Shown here in pieces: positions 8,588-18,149 of a DNA stretch of 64,000 nucleotides (positions are counted from its first letter, which is position 1; each line of letters opens with the position of its first letter). Source of the stretch: an uncultured Flavobacteriaceae bacterium (GTDB lineage: Bacteria > Bacteroidota > Bacteroidia > Flavobacteriales > Flavobacteriaceae). The stretch covers positions 186,001 to 250,000 of the forward strand of contig CAJIYH010000002.1 of NCBI GenBank assembly GCA_905181615.1. The letters are read 5' to 3'. The position numbers were made by a program, and so were the translations under genes. The notes beneath the pieces are model-generated. The model saw nothing but the letters and a program-made list of their open reading frames with translations. It was not told the DNA's origin and ran no database searches.

Positions 8588-9238
8588 TTACAGATTTTTT
8601 AAGCCTTCAATTGTTTTGATAGGGTCATCTGCACCAAAAACATAACTTCCTGCGACTAAAACATCGGCTCCAGCATCAATAAGTTGTTTTGCATTTTTGT
8701 TAGTAACACCCCCATCTATTTCGATCAACGCATTACTTCCTTTTTTTGTAATCATAGCTTTTAATTCTTCAACCTTAGTGTAAGTTTCTTCAATAAAAGA
8801 TTGACCTCCAAACCCAGGATTAACACTCATAATACAAACTACATCAACATCCTTAATAATCGACTCTAAAACGGAAATGGGAGTGTGTGGGTTTAATGCT
8901 ACCCCAGCTTTCATTCCGCAAGATTTTATTTCCTGAAGAGTTCTGTGCAAGTGATCACAAGCTTCATAATGAACAGTTAGTACTGCAGATCCAAGCTCAG
9001 CAAAAGTTTCAATATATTGATCTGGATTAACAATCATTAAGTGAACATCAAGAGGTTTAGTAGCATGTTTTGCAATTGCCCTTAAAACAGGCATTCCAAA
9101 AGAGATATTAGGAACAAATACGCCATCCATAATATCGATATGAAACCAATCTGCTTGACTTGCGTTAAGCATTTCTGAGTCTCTTTGAAGGTTTGCAAAA
9201 TCGGCTGCTAGAACTGAAGGTGCTATAAGTGTAGTCAT
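8588..9238 (-). CDS. rpe: Ribulose-phosphate 3-epimerase
   Basis: Interconverts D-ribulose 5-phosphate and D-xylulose 5-phosphate in the pentose phosphate pathway. The 216-residue TIM barrel shows the family signatures: IAPSVLAADFANL at the start, WFHIDIMDGVFVPNISFG with the catalytic Asp, LDVHLMI, MSVNPGFGGQSF, and IEIDGGV followed by GADVLVAGS for phosphate binding. Length is typical. It is downstream of rpoD on the same strand, separated from it by a terminator, so it probably has its own promoter in the 50-bp gap or within the 3' end of rpoD. Confidence 0.96.
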   Translation of the reverse strand: MTTLIAPSVLAADFANLQRDSEMLNASQADWFHIDIMDGVFVPNISFGMPVLRAIAKHATKPLDVHLMIVNPDQYIETFAELGSAVLTVHYEACDHLHRTLQEIKSCGMKAGVALNPHTPISVLESIIKDVDVVCIMSVNPGFGGQSFIEETYTKVEELKAMITKKGSNALIEIDGGVTNKNAKQLIDAGADVLVAGSYVFGADDPIKTIEGLKNL

Positions 9239-9252
9239 TTGAAATAGATTTG

Positions 9253-9284
9253 GTTATAAAAAAAGCAACCCGAAGGTTGCTTGT
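9253..9284 (-). terminator. Terminator of rpoD
   Basis: AAGCAACC (9263-9270) and GGTTGCTT (9275-9282) form an 8-bp stem with the stable CGAA/TTCG loop. Read on the minus strand it follows the rpoD stop and ends in a run of seven T residues. Confidence 0.88.
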
Positions 9285-9288
9285 TAAG

Positions 9289-10152
9289 TTATCCTAAATA
9301 TGTTTTCAAGATTTTACTTCTAGATGTATGTTTAAGTCTACGAATTGCTTTTTCTTTAATTTGACGAACACGTTCTCGTGTAAGATCAAATGTCTCTCCA
9401 ATTTCTTCAAGAGTCATTGCGTGCTGCTCACCAAGACCGAAGTATAAGCGAACTACATCAGCTTCTCTAGGAGTAAGGGTTTCTAGAGCGCGTTCAATTT
9501 CCGTTTTTAAAGATTCATGAAGTAGAGTTCTGTCTGGGTTAGGCGATTCACCACTATTTAGTACGTCATATAAGTTAGAGTCTTCTCCTTCTACCAGTGG
9601 CGCATCCATTGAGACGTGTCTCCCTGAGTTTTTAAGAGATTCTTTTACATCATTGATAGTCATATCAAGTTCCTTTGCGATTTCTTCTGCAGAAGGAGCT
9701 CTTTCGTGAGCTTGTTCTAGAAAGGCATAGGTTTTATTGATTTTGTTAATTGATCCAATCTTGTTCAAAGGCAAACGAACAATTCTAGATTGTTCTGCAA
9801 GGGCTTGAAGAATGGATTGACGAATCCACCATACAGCATATGAAATGAATTTAAACCCACGAGTCTCATCAAAACGTTTAGCTGCTTTAATCAATCCTAA
9901 GTTTCCTTCATTGATTAAATCAGGAAGAGTTAGTCCTTGATTTTGGTATTGCTTAGCAACAGATACAACAAACCTAAGGTTTGCTTTAGTTAGTTTTTCA
10001 AGAGCAACTTGATCTCCAGCTTTAATTCGTTGTGCTAATTCTACTTCTTCTTCAGCAGTAATTAAGTCTACTTTTCCGATTTCTTGAAGGTATTTGTCAA
10101 GAGAAGCAGTTTCACGATTAGTTACTTGCTTGGTAATTTTAAGTTGTCTCAT
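9289..10152 (-). CDS. rpoD: RNA polymerase primary sigma factor (sigma-70 family, short Bacteroidota form)
   Basis: 287 residues, typical of the short primary sigma in Bacteroidota, which lacks region 1.1 and the long non-conserved insert of proteobacterial RpoD. Region 1.2 is at about 16-45, regions 2.1-2.4 at 57-125 ([41 protein letters not shown]), region 3 at 128-175, and region 4 at 222-275 with the -35 helix-turn-helix [19 protein letters not shown]. This sigma recognises the unusual TTG/TAnnTTTG promoters, several of which appear in this window. It is the single gene between two terminators. Confidence 0.96.
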   Translation of the reverse strand: MRQLKITKQVTNRETASLDKYLQEIGKVDLITAEEEVELAQRIKAGDQVALEKLTKANLRFVVSVAKQYQNQGLTLPDLINEGNLGLIKAAKRFDETRGFKFISYAVWWIRQSILQALAEQSRIVRLPLNKIGSINKINKTYAFLEQAHERAPSAEEIAKELDMTINDVKESLKNSGRHVSMDAPLVEGEDSNLYDVLNSGESPNPDRTLLHESLKTEIERALETLTPREADVVRLYFGLGEQHAMTLEEIGETFDLTRERVRQIKEKAIRRLKHTSRSKILKTYLG

Positions 10153-10215
10153 TTAATATCTTATGTTGTATATACTTACTTATACGTTTAAAACTGAAAA
10201 ATGTTACATCTTGAA

Positions 10216-10247
10216 TAAAAAAAAACCACTCATTGAGTGGTTTTTTA
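10216..10247 (-). terminator. Terminator of pnp
   Basis: CCACTC (10226-10231) and GAGTGG (10235-10240) form a stem extended by A-T pairs around an ATT loop. The minus-strand reading ends in a long T-run just after the pnp stop. A-runs and T-runs on both sides could let it work in either direction. Confidence 0.88.
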
Positions 10248-10261
10248 AAAATACGATTAAA

Positions 10262-12406
10262 TTAATCTTTATTTGGTCTTTCTTTTCGCTCTGGACGTGG
10301 AAGTAAGGCTTTTCTAGAAACCTTTTCTTTTCGTGTTCGAGAATCAATACCAAGATATTTAATTTGTAAAAGATCGCCCATGTTAACTACATCAGTTACA
10401 TTTTCGGTGCGTTCCCAAGCTAGTTCACTTACGTGAAGTAACACTTCGTTTCCAGGTGCATCTATATATTCTACAACAGCGCCAAAGTCTAAGACTTTAA
10501 TAACCTTTACTTCATAAGCGTTTCCAACAGTAGGTTTGAATGTTACCGAGTCAATTTTAGCTTCAACCATTGCAATTCCTTCTGGAGAAGTTCCTAAAAT
10601 TTCGATGATACCTTCTTCTGTAGCAGGATCTTCCGTTATAACAATTGTACAACCAGATTCTTTTTGAAGTTCTTGAATAACTTTTCCACCAGGACCAATT
10701 AAAGCTCCAATGAATTCATTTGGAACGCGTCTGTTGATCATTTTAGGTGCATGTTCTTTAACGTCAGAAGCAGGTGCTTCAATCGTTTCTACTAGTTTAT
10801 CAAGAATGTGTAAACGTCCTGCTCTTGCTTGTTGCAAAGCATTAACAAGAATTTCATAAGACAATCCTTTGATTTTAATATCCATTTGACAAGCTGTAAT
10901 ACCTTTTGAAGTACCTGTTACTTTAAAATCCATATCTCCTAGGTGATCTTCATCTCCTAAAATATCAGACAAAACAGCAAAACGGTCTCCGTCAGAAATA
11001 AGTCCCATTGCAATACCAGAAACAGGTCTTGTAATTTTAATACCTGCATCCATCAACGCCATAGTTCCTGCGCAAACAGTTGCCATAGAAGATGAACCGT
11101 TTGATTCTAGAACTTCAGATACTACACGAACTGTATAAGGACAGTCATCAGGAATCATTCCTTTTAAACCACGTTGTGCTAAGTTACCATGTCCTACTTC
11201 ACGTCGAGAAGTTCCTCTTAAAGGACGTGCTTCACCCGTGCAAAACGGAGGGAAGTTGTAATGTAAATAAAAATTTTCTTCACCTTCATGAGAAGGCATA
11301 TCAATTTTGTTTGAATCTCTTGATGTTCCAAGGGTTACAGTAGCTAAAGCTTGAGTTTCTCCACGAGTAAACACAGAAGAACCGTGTGTTGATGGTAAGT
11401 AATCTACCTCACACCATATCGGTCTAATCTCATCTGTTTTACGTCCATCTAATCGAATCCCTTCGCTAAGGGTTAATTCACGAACAGCTTCTTTCTCTGC
11501 TTTTCTGTAATAGCCACCAACAAGGTGACCAAACTCAGCCATTTCTTCTTCTCTAAAAGAAGCTTTAACCTCATCTTTGATTTCAGCAAAAGCAGAACTA
11601 CGTTCGGCTTTTGAAGTTCCTTTTTTGGCTATTGCATAACATTTGTCGTAAGCCATGTCATGAATGCGTTTTTCTAAATCTTCATTTGCTTCGGCAGTAT
11701 CGTATTCACGAACTTCTTTTCTGCCAAAAGCTTCAGCTAAGCGTAATTGTGCTGCAACTTGAACCTTTATAGCTTCGTGAGCAAATTTAATAGCATCTGC
11801 CATTTCTTCTTCAGAAATTTCATCCATTTCTCCTTCAACCATCATTACTGAATCTGCAGAAGCTCCGATCATCATATCAAGATCAGATTCTGCTAATTGT
11901 ACACGACTAGGGTTGATTACGAATTCACCATTTACACGAGCGACTCGAGCTTCAGAAATAGCGCATTCAAAAGGAAAATCACTTAACTGAATAGCTGCAG
12001 AAGCTGCTAATCCAGCTAAAGCATCTGGCATAACGTCATCGTCATGAGACATCAACTGAATCATTACTTGCGTTTCTGCGTGATAATCTTTTGGAAATAA
12101 TGGGCGCAATACACGATCTACTAAACGCATCGTTAATACTTCACCATCACTTGGGCGTGCTTCTCTTTTGAAGAAACCACCTGGGTAACGACCTGCTGCC
12201 GCGAACTTTTCGCGATAATCTACCGTTAACGGTAAAAAATCTACATCAGATTGTTTGTAATTTGATACAACTGTGCAGAGCAACATGGCTTTACCCATTT
12301 GCACTACAACTGAACCATGGGCTTGCTTTGCTAGCTTACCTGTTTCAATAGAGATTTCTCTTCCATCACCGAGATCGATGATTTCTTTAAAAACTTTTGG
12401 AATCAT
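10262..12406 (-). CDS. pnp: Polyribonucleotide nucleotidyltransferase (PNPase)
   Basis: A 3'-to-5' exoribonuclease that uses phosphate to degrade RNA, working as a trimer in RNA turnover. The 714-residue protein has two RNase PH domains (about 5-220 and 310-540, joined by an all-helical segment), with [19 protein letters not shown] and [20 protein letters not shown] carrying the catalytic acidic residues. A KH domain follows ([20 protein letters not shown]), then an S1 domain ([17 protein letters not shown]) and a short basic tail. It lies 109 bp downstream of rpsO on the same strand, the same order as in E. coli, and is closed by its own terminator. Confidence 0.97.
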   Translation of the reverse strand: MIPKVFKEIIDLGDGREISIETGKLAKQAHGSVVVQMGKAMLLCTVVSNYKQSDVDFLPLTVDYREKFAAAGRYPGGFFKREARPSDGEVLTMRLVDRVLRPLFPKDYHAETQVMIQLMSHDDDVMPDALAGLAASAAIQLSDFPFECAISEARVARVNGEFVINPSRVQLAESDLDMMIGASADSVMMVEGEMDEISEEEMADAIKFAHEAIKVQVAAQLRLAEAFGRKEVREYDTAEANEDLEKRIHDMAYDKCYAIAKKGTSKAERSSAFAEIKDEVKASFREEEMAEFGHLVGGYYRKAEKEAVRELTLSEGIRLDGRKTDEIRPIWCEVDYLPSTHGSSVFTRGETQALATVTLGTSRDSNKIDMPSHEGEENFYLHYNFPPFCTGEARPLRGTSRREVGHGNLAQRGLKGMIPDDCPYTVRVVSEVLESNGSSSMATVCAGTMALMDAGIKITRPVSGIAMGLISDGDRFAVLSDILGDEDHLGDMDFKVTGTSKGITACQMDIKIKGLSYEILVNALQQARAGRLHILDKLVETIEAPASDVKEHAPKMINRRVPNEFIGALIGPGGKVIQELQKESGCTIVITEDPATEEGIIEILGTSPEGIAMVEAKIDSVTFKPTVGNAYEVKVIKVLDFGAVVEYIDAPGNEVLLHVSELAWERTENVTDVVNMGDLLQIKYLGIDSRTRKEKVSRKALLPRPERKERPNKD

Positions 12407-12515
12407 TTTTTTTTCATTTATGTTAAACCTAAACTCTTTGTTGTGTTGTCGTTGTAGGGTACCAATGAAAAACTAGGATTCAGCTTTTAATATTCCCGAG
12501 GGAAATTATTTTCGA
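12407..12515 (-). promoter_or_regulatory. rpsO-pnp intergenic leader with a small hairpin
   Basis: 109 nt between the S15 and PNPase genes. TTCCC and GGGAA halves lie at 12495-12506, directly after the rpsO stop. There is no T-run after them, so this is not a standard terminator; it could be an RNA-processing or stability element. In E. coli the pnp leader is cut by RNase III and controlled by PNPase itself, but sequence similarity cannot be claimed here. Confidence 0.35.
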
Positions 12516-12785
12516 TTACTTACGTAAGCCTAATTCTTTAACAATGGCCCGGTAACGTGTGATGTCTTTTGACTTTAAATAATCTAAAAGACTTCTTCTT
12601 TTACCTACTAGTTTCACAAGTGAACGTTCTGTATTGTAGTCTTTTCTGTTGTTTTTTAAATGCTCTGACAAGTGGTCGATTCTGTGAGAAAACAAAGCAA
12701 TTTGTCCTTCTGCAGTTCCGGTGTCAGTTTTTGATTTTCCGTGTTTTTTGAAAATCGTTTCTTTTACTTCTTTTGATAAATACAT
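12516..12785 (-). CDS. rpsO: 30S ribosomal protein S15
   Basis: 89 residues, the usual length. It binds the central domain of 16S rRNA early in assembly. The family features are all present: GTAEGQIALFSHRIDHLSEH, the invariant HxxxNrKDYnTErSL region (KNNRKDYNTERSL) and GKRRSLLDYLKSKD. It precedes pnp by 109 bp, and a TAnnTTTG box lies 45 bp upstream of the start. Confidence 0.97.
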   Translation of the reverse strand: MYLSKEVKETIFKKHGKSKTDTGTAEGQIALFSHRIDHLSEHLKNNRKDYNTERSLVKLVGKRRSLLDYLKSKDITRYRAIVKELGLRK

Positions 12786-12829
12786 GCTAATATTATTTAA
12801 TGATTGTTATGTATGCTTGTTAAGCGGGG

Positions 12830-12837
12830 CAAATATA
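12830..12837 (-). promoter_or_regulatory. Candidate -7 box for rpsO
   Basis: Read on the minus strand this is TATATTTG, followed by GCCCCGC and a 44-nt leader to rpsO. No good TTG at the -33 position. GCTT and AAGC in the leader could form a small stem. Confidence 0.5.
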
Positions 12838-12857
12838 CACTTATTTTTTATAAATCG

Positions 12858-13715
12858 TTATTTTCTAACGGGCTGATTGAGGATCAAATCAATATAAAGA
12901 TTAATCTCTTTTTTTAGATTTTTACGGTGTGCTATGAAGTCTAAAAACCCTTTTTCTAATAGAAATTCACTTTTTTGAAATCCTTCAGGAAGATCTTTTC
13001 CAGTGGTGTCTTTTACTACTCGTGGACCAGCAAAAGCAATTAAAGCCCCAGGTTCTGCTATATTAATGTCACCAAGCATTGCAAATGAGGCTGTTGTTCC
13101 TCCTGTGGTTGGATCCGTACAAAGTGATATATAAGGTAATTTAGATTCTGCTAATTCGTTTAGTTTTGCACTGGTTTTGGCTAGCTGCATTAAAGAAAAG
13201 GCACCTTCCATCATACGAGCCCCTCCTGATTTTGAAATTATAATAAATGGGAGGTTCTTTTCTATTGCGTAATCTATTGCGCGAGCAATTTTTTCACCAA
13301 CAACGGAACCCATAGAGCCACCAATAAAACCAAAATCCATACTAGCAATCACTATTTTTTTACCATTAGATTTTCCAACTGCAGTTCGAATAGCATCTTT
13401 TAGTCCAGACTTTTTAGTAGTATCCTTTAAACGATCTTTATACTTTTTGGTATCCTTAAAATTTAAAAAATCTTTTGATACAATATTCGAATTTATTTCT
13501 TTGTATTGATTGTCATCAAAAAGAATTTCAAAATACTCTTTACTACCAATACGAACGTGATATTCGTCTTCTGGACTTACGTAAAAATTATCCGCTAGTT
13601 GTTGAGTTTCGATTATTTTTCCGGTTGGAGTTTTGTACCACAAACCCTTTGGGATATCTTTTTTCTCTTCTGTTCGGGTTTGAATTCCCTGTTCACTACG
13701 TTTAAACCAACTCAT
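12858..13715 (-). CDS. accD: Acetyl-CoA carboxylase carboxyltransferase subunit beta, without zinc-ribbon cysteines
   Basis: The beta subunit of carboxyltransferase moves the carboxyl group from biotin to acetyl-CoA, giving malonyl-CoA for fatty acid synthesis. The 285-residue protein has the crotonase-like core: [54 protein letters not shown] and [13 protein letters not shown]. The E. coli protein carries a four-cysteine zinc ribbon at the N-terminus; here the equivalent segment (about 24-56, [18 protein letters not shown]...) has no cysteine at all. As far as I recall this loss is usual in Flavobacteriia. It is 14 bp downstream of fbaA and likely co-transcribed. Confidence 0.94.
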   Translation of the reverse strand: MSWFKRSEQGIQTRTEEKKDIPKGLWYKTPTGKIIETQQLADNFYVSPEDEYHVRIGSKEYFEILFDDNQYKEINSNIVSKDFLNFKDTKKYKDRLKDTTKKSGLKDAIRTAVGKSNGKKIVIASMDFGFIGGSMGSVVGEKIARAIDYAIEKNLPFIIISKSGGARMMEGAFSLMQLAKTSAKLNELAESKLPYISLCTDPTTGGTTASFAMLGDINIAEPGALIAFAGPRVVKDTTGKDLPEGFQKSEFLLEKGFLDFIAHRKNLKKEINLYIDLILNQPVRK

Positions 13716-13729
13716 TTATTCCGTTTAGA

Positions 13730-14800
13730 TTAGGCTAATGTATTGATATTATTTAAATCTTCAAACGCTTGTATTAATCTTTGTTTAAAGGTTTGTTCTC
13801 CTAGACGCAACCATTTTCTTGGATCGTAACTTTTTTTGTTGGGTTGGTCTTTTCCGTCAGGATTCCCGATTTGTGTTTTTAAATAGTCGATGTTATCAAC
13901 CATATAGTCCCGGATTCCTTCTGTGAAAGCAAACTGTAAGTCTGTATCTATATTCATTTTAATAACTCCATATCCTATAGCTTCACGAATCTCTTCTAAT
14001 GATGAACCAGAACCACCATGGAATACAAAATCTATTGTATTTTCAGATAAATTATATTTTTCACTGATAAATTCTTGAGAGTTTTTAAGAATCTTAGGAG
14101 TAAGTTTTACATTTCCAGGCTTATATACTCCATGAACGTTTCCAAAAGCAGCAGCAACAGTAAATTGATCACTAACTTTTCTTAATTCTTCAAACGCATA
14201 AGCTACTTCTTGGGGTTGAGTGTATAGTTTTGATACATCAACATCACTGTTGTCTATACCATCTTCTTCACCACCTGTAATTCCTAATTCAATTTCAAGA
14301 GTCATTCCCATTTTAGACATACGCTCCAGGTAGGTCTTACAAATTTCAATGTTTTCTTTTAAAGGCTCTTCAGAAAGATCAATCATGTGAGAACTGTAAA
14401 GAGATTTTCCAGTCTCAGCATAGAATTTTTCACCGGCATCAAGTAAACCATCAATCCAAGGCAAAAGTTTTTTAGCGCAATGATCGGTGTTTAAAATTAC
14501 TGAAGCGCCATAAACAGCTGCAAGTTCGTGTATGTGTTTAGCGCCAGCAACAGCACCAGCTATAGCAGATTTTTGATCCGTGTTGTCTAAAGATTTTCCA
14601 GCATTAAAAATCGCTCCACCATTCGAGAATTGTATGATTACTGGGCTATTAAGTTCAGCAGCAGTTTCTAGTACTGTATTAACCGTATTGTTTCCAATTA
14701 CATTTACAGCTGGAAGTGCAAACTTTTTTTCTTTTGCTAATGCAAAAACTTCTTGAACTTGTTTTCCTGTGATTACTCCTGCAGGGATTTTTGAACTCAT
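13730..14800 (-). CDS. fbaA: Class II fructose-bisphosphate aldolase
   Basis: A zinc-dependent aldolase that splits fructose 1,6-bisphosphate in glycolysis and joins the trioses in gluconeogenesis. At 356 residues it matches the class IIA (E. coli FbaA-like) type. The zinc-ligand and active-site motifs are present: NTDHCAKKLLPW (catalytic Asp, zinc His), LEIELGITGGEEDG, GNVHGVY, FHGGSGSS and MNIDTDLQ. accD follows after 14 bp. Confidence 0.96.
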   Translation of the reverse strand: MSSKIPAGVITGKQVQEVFALAKEKKFALPAVNVIGNNTVNTVLETAAELNSPVIIQFSNGGAIFNAGKSLDNTDQKSAIAGAVAGAKHIHELAAVYGASVILNTDHCAKKLLPWIDGLLDAGEKFYAETGKSLYSSHMIDLSEEPLKENIEICKTYLERMSKMGMTLEIELGITGGEEDGIDNSDVDVSKLYTQPQEVAYAFEELRKVSDQFTVAAAFGNVHGVYKPGNVKLTPKILKNSQEFISEKYNLSENTIDFVFHGGSGSSLEEIREAIGYGVIKMNIDTDLQFAFTEGIRDYMVDNIDYLKTQIGNPDGKDQPNKKSYDPRKWLRLGEQTFKQRLIQAFEDLNNINTLA

Positions 14801-14835
14801 AATAATGATGTTTTGGTTTTGGTAATTTGAAGATT

Positions 14836-14843
14836 CAAATGTA
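14836..14843 (-). promoter_or_regulatory. Candidate -7 box for fbaA-accD
   Basis: TACATTTG on the minus strand, 36 nt before the fbaA ATG and just after the tamL stop. It fits TAnnTTTG; no matching -33 TTG was seen. Confidence 0.45.
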
Positions 14844-14853
14844 ACTGTTTTTT

Positions 14854-17433
14854 TTAAAAGGGATAATTAATTCCAATGTTGAATACAGTTCTTTCAAAAG
14901 AAATCTGATTTCCCCAACGATTGGCCTTTATTTGTGAAGGATCGTAAGTTTTAAAGCCACAATCTAAGCGAAACACAAAATAATCAAAATCGTAGCGCAA
15001 CCCAAATCCAGTTCCAATTGCAATTTCACTAAGATCTTCAATTCCGTCGAAACGTTGTTTAGGATCTTTTATGTTATCTAGAGCGTTCCAAATGTTACCT
15101 GCATCAATAAAAAAAGCTCCTTTTAAAGGGCCGAAAATTGTATACCTGTATTCTATGTTGAATGCAATTTTAAAGTTAGCTTCATTAAATTCATTTGAAT
15201 TTTCACCAGTTCCTGGACCTAACTTATAAGCTTTCCATGCACGGTTATCGTTTGACCCCCCAGCAAAATAAGACCTTGTAAAGGGAATGTTGTTAGAATT
15301 TCCATAGGGAATAGCAATTCCAGAAAATAAACGCATCGCTAGAACCTGATCTTTTCCTAAACTCCAGTACTTTATATAATTGAATTCAGTTTTTATGAAT
15401 TGAGATGGAATTACATCTAAAAATTCTTGTTTTTGATCTTCGGTTTTATCTTTTCCGCTCAGGTTAAGTAGCCCTGTTAAAAGGTTTCCACTAGAAACAA
15501 TTTTTAGTTGTAATTGAGAAAAGTCCTCATCAAAAATATTCTCTTGCGTGTTTCGATTAAAACTAAAAGAAGTACTGGAAATTAGGTTGTTTGAAGTCAG
15601 TCTTTTTTCTCTTTCTTGAATTACTTGAACATCTCTATAAAAGTCATCTTCTGGTTCCAGTCGTGTTTGCCCTTGAAGAACTTGATTAATAAATCCTGAA
15701 GTTCCTTCGGGAATAATGAGGTCGTTGTCTTCTGATATAAATTCCGAATCGTAACGAATCAACTGAGCAATGGTGTTGAGACGGTCATAAGAATTTCTGT
15801 ATACATTAAAATAGTTTGCAACTGCTTTGTTGTTTACGAATTCGAGATCGAAAAGCTTCAGATTAAATTTATTTCTTTCTTTTTTACTCCACTGATATTC
15901 CAATGTCCCTATAAAATTTTGTTTATCAAGTCCAATGTTTTTTTGAAAAGAAGACCCTATAATAATGTTGGTGCTTGGATTTTCAAAATAGTTTTTAAAA
16001 GCTAAACTTTTGAAAGGAGAAACCATCCTGGGAATGCTTAGTTTTAGATCTCCTCCAAACTCAAAAATATTAAAAAAGTCATCGTTTTTATCCGCAATAT
16101 CTTTAGAAGCTCCAACGGTTCCTTTTAGTCCAAGCTCTAAAGTTTCGGTTCCCTTAAATACGTTTCTACTGATTACAGAACTTCCTAAACTGACACCAAA
16201 AAACTGAATATTAGAATGTGATAAATCTAAATCAAAACCAACAGAGAATGGTTCTCTAGGAGTAAGGTAGATTGATGTAATTAGTCCAAGTGAATCTTTG
16301 GGGTCTTGAGAAAAGTCAATGTTTGGATATTTGAAAATACGCAAATCAGAAAAATAGCGATAGGTGTCTGCCCTGTCTTGATCACTATATGGTGCCCCTT
16401 CTTTAATAAAGACTCCGTTGGCTAGTGCTCTAGGCTTGTAATTTAATCTGCCGTCTGATAATATGGATAAAGTATTGTATTTAAGGGTATCGGTATAGAT
16501 AGAGAAATCTTTGTTTGGATTTTCGATATAAAGCTTGACTTCATTTACCTTTTGAATGACATAAGGAACTTCCACAATATTATTTTGATCTCGCTTAGCC
16601 TCGTTTTGTATAACAATATCCACAGGTATTTCAAAATCTTTACCCAAACTATCTAGATAAACCTTGAATCGAATTGATTTCTGCTGAAAATTTTCTATTC
16701 CATTATCTCTAAACAAGTTAACTAAGCGTTCACGTTCTTTATTGAAGTTTTCAACCTCGAAGACTTCATTTTCTTTGATGAAACTATCGTTCAGGTTTTT
16801 TGAATAAATTGAATCAAGGTCAGAAGACGCAATAGTTTTTGTTTTCTCAGCTATTGTAAATGCTTGACCAGCCAAAATGTTATAGATTAGTTTGACCTTT
16901 TGAGGTGCAATTGTATCGACTGAAGTTTTAACTGATGTATTAAAAAAACCTTTGTTTTTATAAAACTGTTTTAACCTTTCTGAAGTATTGATTGCATTAT
17001 TTTGTGTGAAAATTGATGGTGGCTCTCCGGATTTCTTTAACCAAAAGTTGAAACTGTTTTTATAGTTTCTAAGTTGTTCAACCTGTTTGTCTGAATAAAT
17101 TCTTGTTATTCGGTCTCTGCGTTTAGGGTCTTTAATAATCCAATCATCAAACAAACTATCAGAATTTTCTGAGGCTAAATTGTAAATGTGAAGTCTTGCA
17201 GGGATTCCAAGCAGTTTTGTGTTTGGAGGGAAAACGCTAAGTTGCTTGGTCAATTCTTGTTTTAAAGGAGTTCCATCCAACACAAAACGTTCTTTTACCA
17301 ATAGGTTTTGATTGGGTGCAATATTTTTTATACTACTACAATTGCAGAAGCATAAGGATAACATGCTAAGAATGATTATTTTTGTGAACCTTCCTTTCAA
17401 ACTATGAATGAATTTAAGGCAAAAATACATCAT
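14854..17433 (-). CDS. tamL: BamA/TamA-family outer membrane lipoprotein (TamL-like)
   Basis: 859 residues with an N-terminal lipoprotein signal (IIILSMLSLCFCNC, lipidated Cys near 32), repeated POTRA-like domains in the first half (GFFNTSVKTSVDTIAP, GVFIKEGAPYSDQDRADTYRYFSDLRIF), and a C-terminal 16-strand barrel of the BamA (Omp85) superfamily with RSYFAGGSNDNRAW, the conserved lid-lock type motif. Lipidated TamA homologues of this kind are the TamL proteins of Bacteroidota, paired elsewhere with TamB and probably involved in outer membrane assembly. The start is uncertain. The ATG at 17433 is only 2 bp from the ATG of the divergent gene, and a -7 box at 17420-17427 would place transcription start inside the frame. 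A TTG at 17400 gives a neater signal peptide (MKGRFTKIIILS...). Confidence 0.87.
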   Translation of the reverse strand: MMYFCLKFIHSLKGRFTKIIILSMLSLCFCNCSSIKNIAPNQNLLVKERFVLDGTPLKQELTKQLSVFPPNTKLLGIPARLHIYNLASENSDSLFDDWIIKDPKRRDRITRIYSDKQVEQLRNYKNSFNFWLKKSGEPPSIFTQNNAINTSERLKQFYKNKGFFNTSVKTSVDTIAPQKVKLIYNILAGQAFTIAEKTKTIASSDLDSIYSKNLNDSFIKENEVFEVENFNKERERLVNLFRDNGIENFQQKSIRFKVYLDSLGKDFEIPVDIVIQNEAKRDQNNIVEVPYVIQKVNEVKLYIENPNKDFSIYTDTLKYNTLSILSDGRLNYKPRALANGVFIKEGAPYSDQDRADTYRYFSDLRIFKYPNIDFSQDPKDSLGLITSIYLTPREPFSVGFDLDLSHSNIQFFGVSLGSSVISRNVFKGTETLELGLKGTVGASKDIADKNDDFFNIFEFGGDLKLSIPRMVSPFKSLAFKNYFENPSTNIIIGSSFQKNIGLDKQNFIGTLEYQWSKKERNKFNLKLFDLEFVNNKAVANYFNVYRNSYDRLNTIAQLIRYDSEFISEDNDLIIPEGTSGFINQVLQGQTRLEPEDDFYRDVQVIQEREKRLTSNNLISSTSFSFNRNTQENIFDEDFSQLQLKIVSSGNLLTGLLNLSGKDKTEDQKQEFLDVIPSQFIKTEFNYIKYWSLGKDQVLAMRLFSGIAIPYGNSNNIPFTRSYFAGGSNDNRAWKAYKLGPGTGENSNEFNEANFKIAFNIEYRYTIFGPLKGAFFIDAGNIWNALDNIKDPKQRFDGIEDLSEIAIGTGFGLRYDFDYFVFRLDCGFKTYDPSQIKANRWGNQISFERTVFNIGINYPF
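17377..17384 (+). promoter_or_regulatory. Candidate -7 box for the RNA methyltransferase at 17436
   Basis: TATTTTTG fits TAnnTTTG, 51 bp before the ATG and inside the first codons of the divergent tamL. No -33 TTG at standard spacing. Confidence 0.35.
17420..17427 (-). promoter_or_regulatory. Candidate -7 box for tamL
   Basis: TATTTTTG on the minus strand. It lies inside the longest tamL frame, so if real the translation start must be downstream, with the TTG at 17400 fitting best. Confidence 0.35.
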
Positions 17434-17435
17434 TT

Positions 17436-18149
17436 ATGATTACGAAGAATGAAATCAAGCGAATCAAAAATTTGCGAAACAAGAAGGATCGAAAAGAGTT
17501 AAAACTCTTTGTGGCAGAAGGGGACAAGACAGTTTTAGATTTGTTGAATGCTGGGTGGCAAACCGAAAATCTTTTTACCTTAGATTCTTTAGAACCTTTC
17601 AGGGCAACTCAAGTCAGTAAAAAAGACATGAGTAAAATAACCTTGTTGAAGTCTGCAAGCTCAGCCTTGGGGGTTTTTAAAATCCCTGAAATCCAGTCGG
17701 TTTCTTATCAAGGCAGAATACTTGTTTTGGATGGAATTACTGATCCAGGAAACCTTGGAACCATAATAAGAACAGCAGCTTGGTTCGGAATCGCCACCAT
17801 TGTATGCTCTCACAATACGGTTGATTGTTATAATCCTAAAGTTGTTCAGGCAACCATGGGTTCTTTGGCCTATGTAAATTGTGTTTATACAGATTTAGTT
17901 TCTTTTTTAAACAACACAAACAAACCTATTTATATAGTCGCAATGAAGGGAACTTCTGTTTATGAATCCACATTAGATCAAGAAGCAATACTTGTTATGG
18001 GAAGCGAATCCCGTGGTATCTCTAAGCCCGTGGATGCCCTTGCACAAAATCAGATTACAATTCCGCGTTTTGGATCAGAAAACGGAGCAGAAAGCCTAAA
18101 TGTGGCAGTTGCAGCCGCTATTGTTCTGGGTCAGGCATATAGGCCTTAA
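17436..18149 (+). CDS. TrmH/SpoU-family rRNA or tRNA 2'-O-methyltransferase
   Basis: 237 residues of the SPOUT superfamily. An N-terminal substrate-binding domain (about 1-80, with KRIKNLRNKKDRKE and FVAEGDKTV) is followed by a knotted SAM-binding domain with VLDGITDPGNLGTIIRTAAWFG (motif 1), LVMGSESRGI (motif 2) and IPRFGSENGAESLNVAVAAAIVLG (motif 3). These enzymes methylate ribose 2'-OH groups in rRNA or tRNA; the exact target cannot be read from sequence. It is a different paralogue from the RlmB-like gene near 24 kb. It ends directly against porT (no gap) in tail-to-tail orientation. Confidence 0.87.
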   Translation: MITKNEIKRIKNLRNKKDRKELKLFVAEGDKTVLDLLNAGWQTENLFTLDSLEPFRATQVSKKDMSKITLLKSASSALGVFKIPEIQSVSYQGRILVLDGITDPGNLGTIIRTAAWFGIATIVCSHNTVDCYNPKVVQATMGSLAYVNCVYTDLVSFLNNTNKPIYIVAMKGTSVYESTLDQEAILVMGSESRGISKPVDALAQNQITIPRFGSENGAESLNVAVAAAIVLGQAYRP

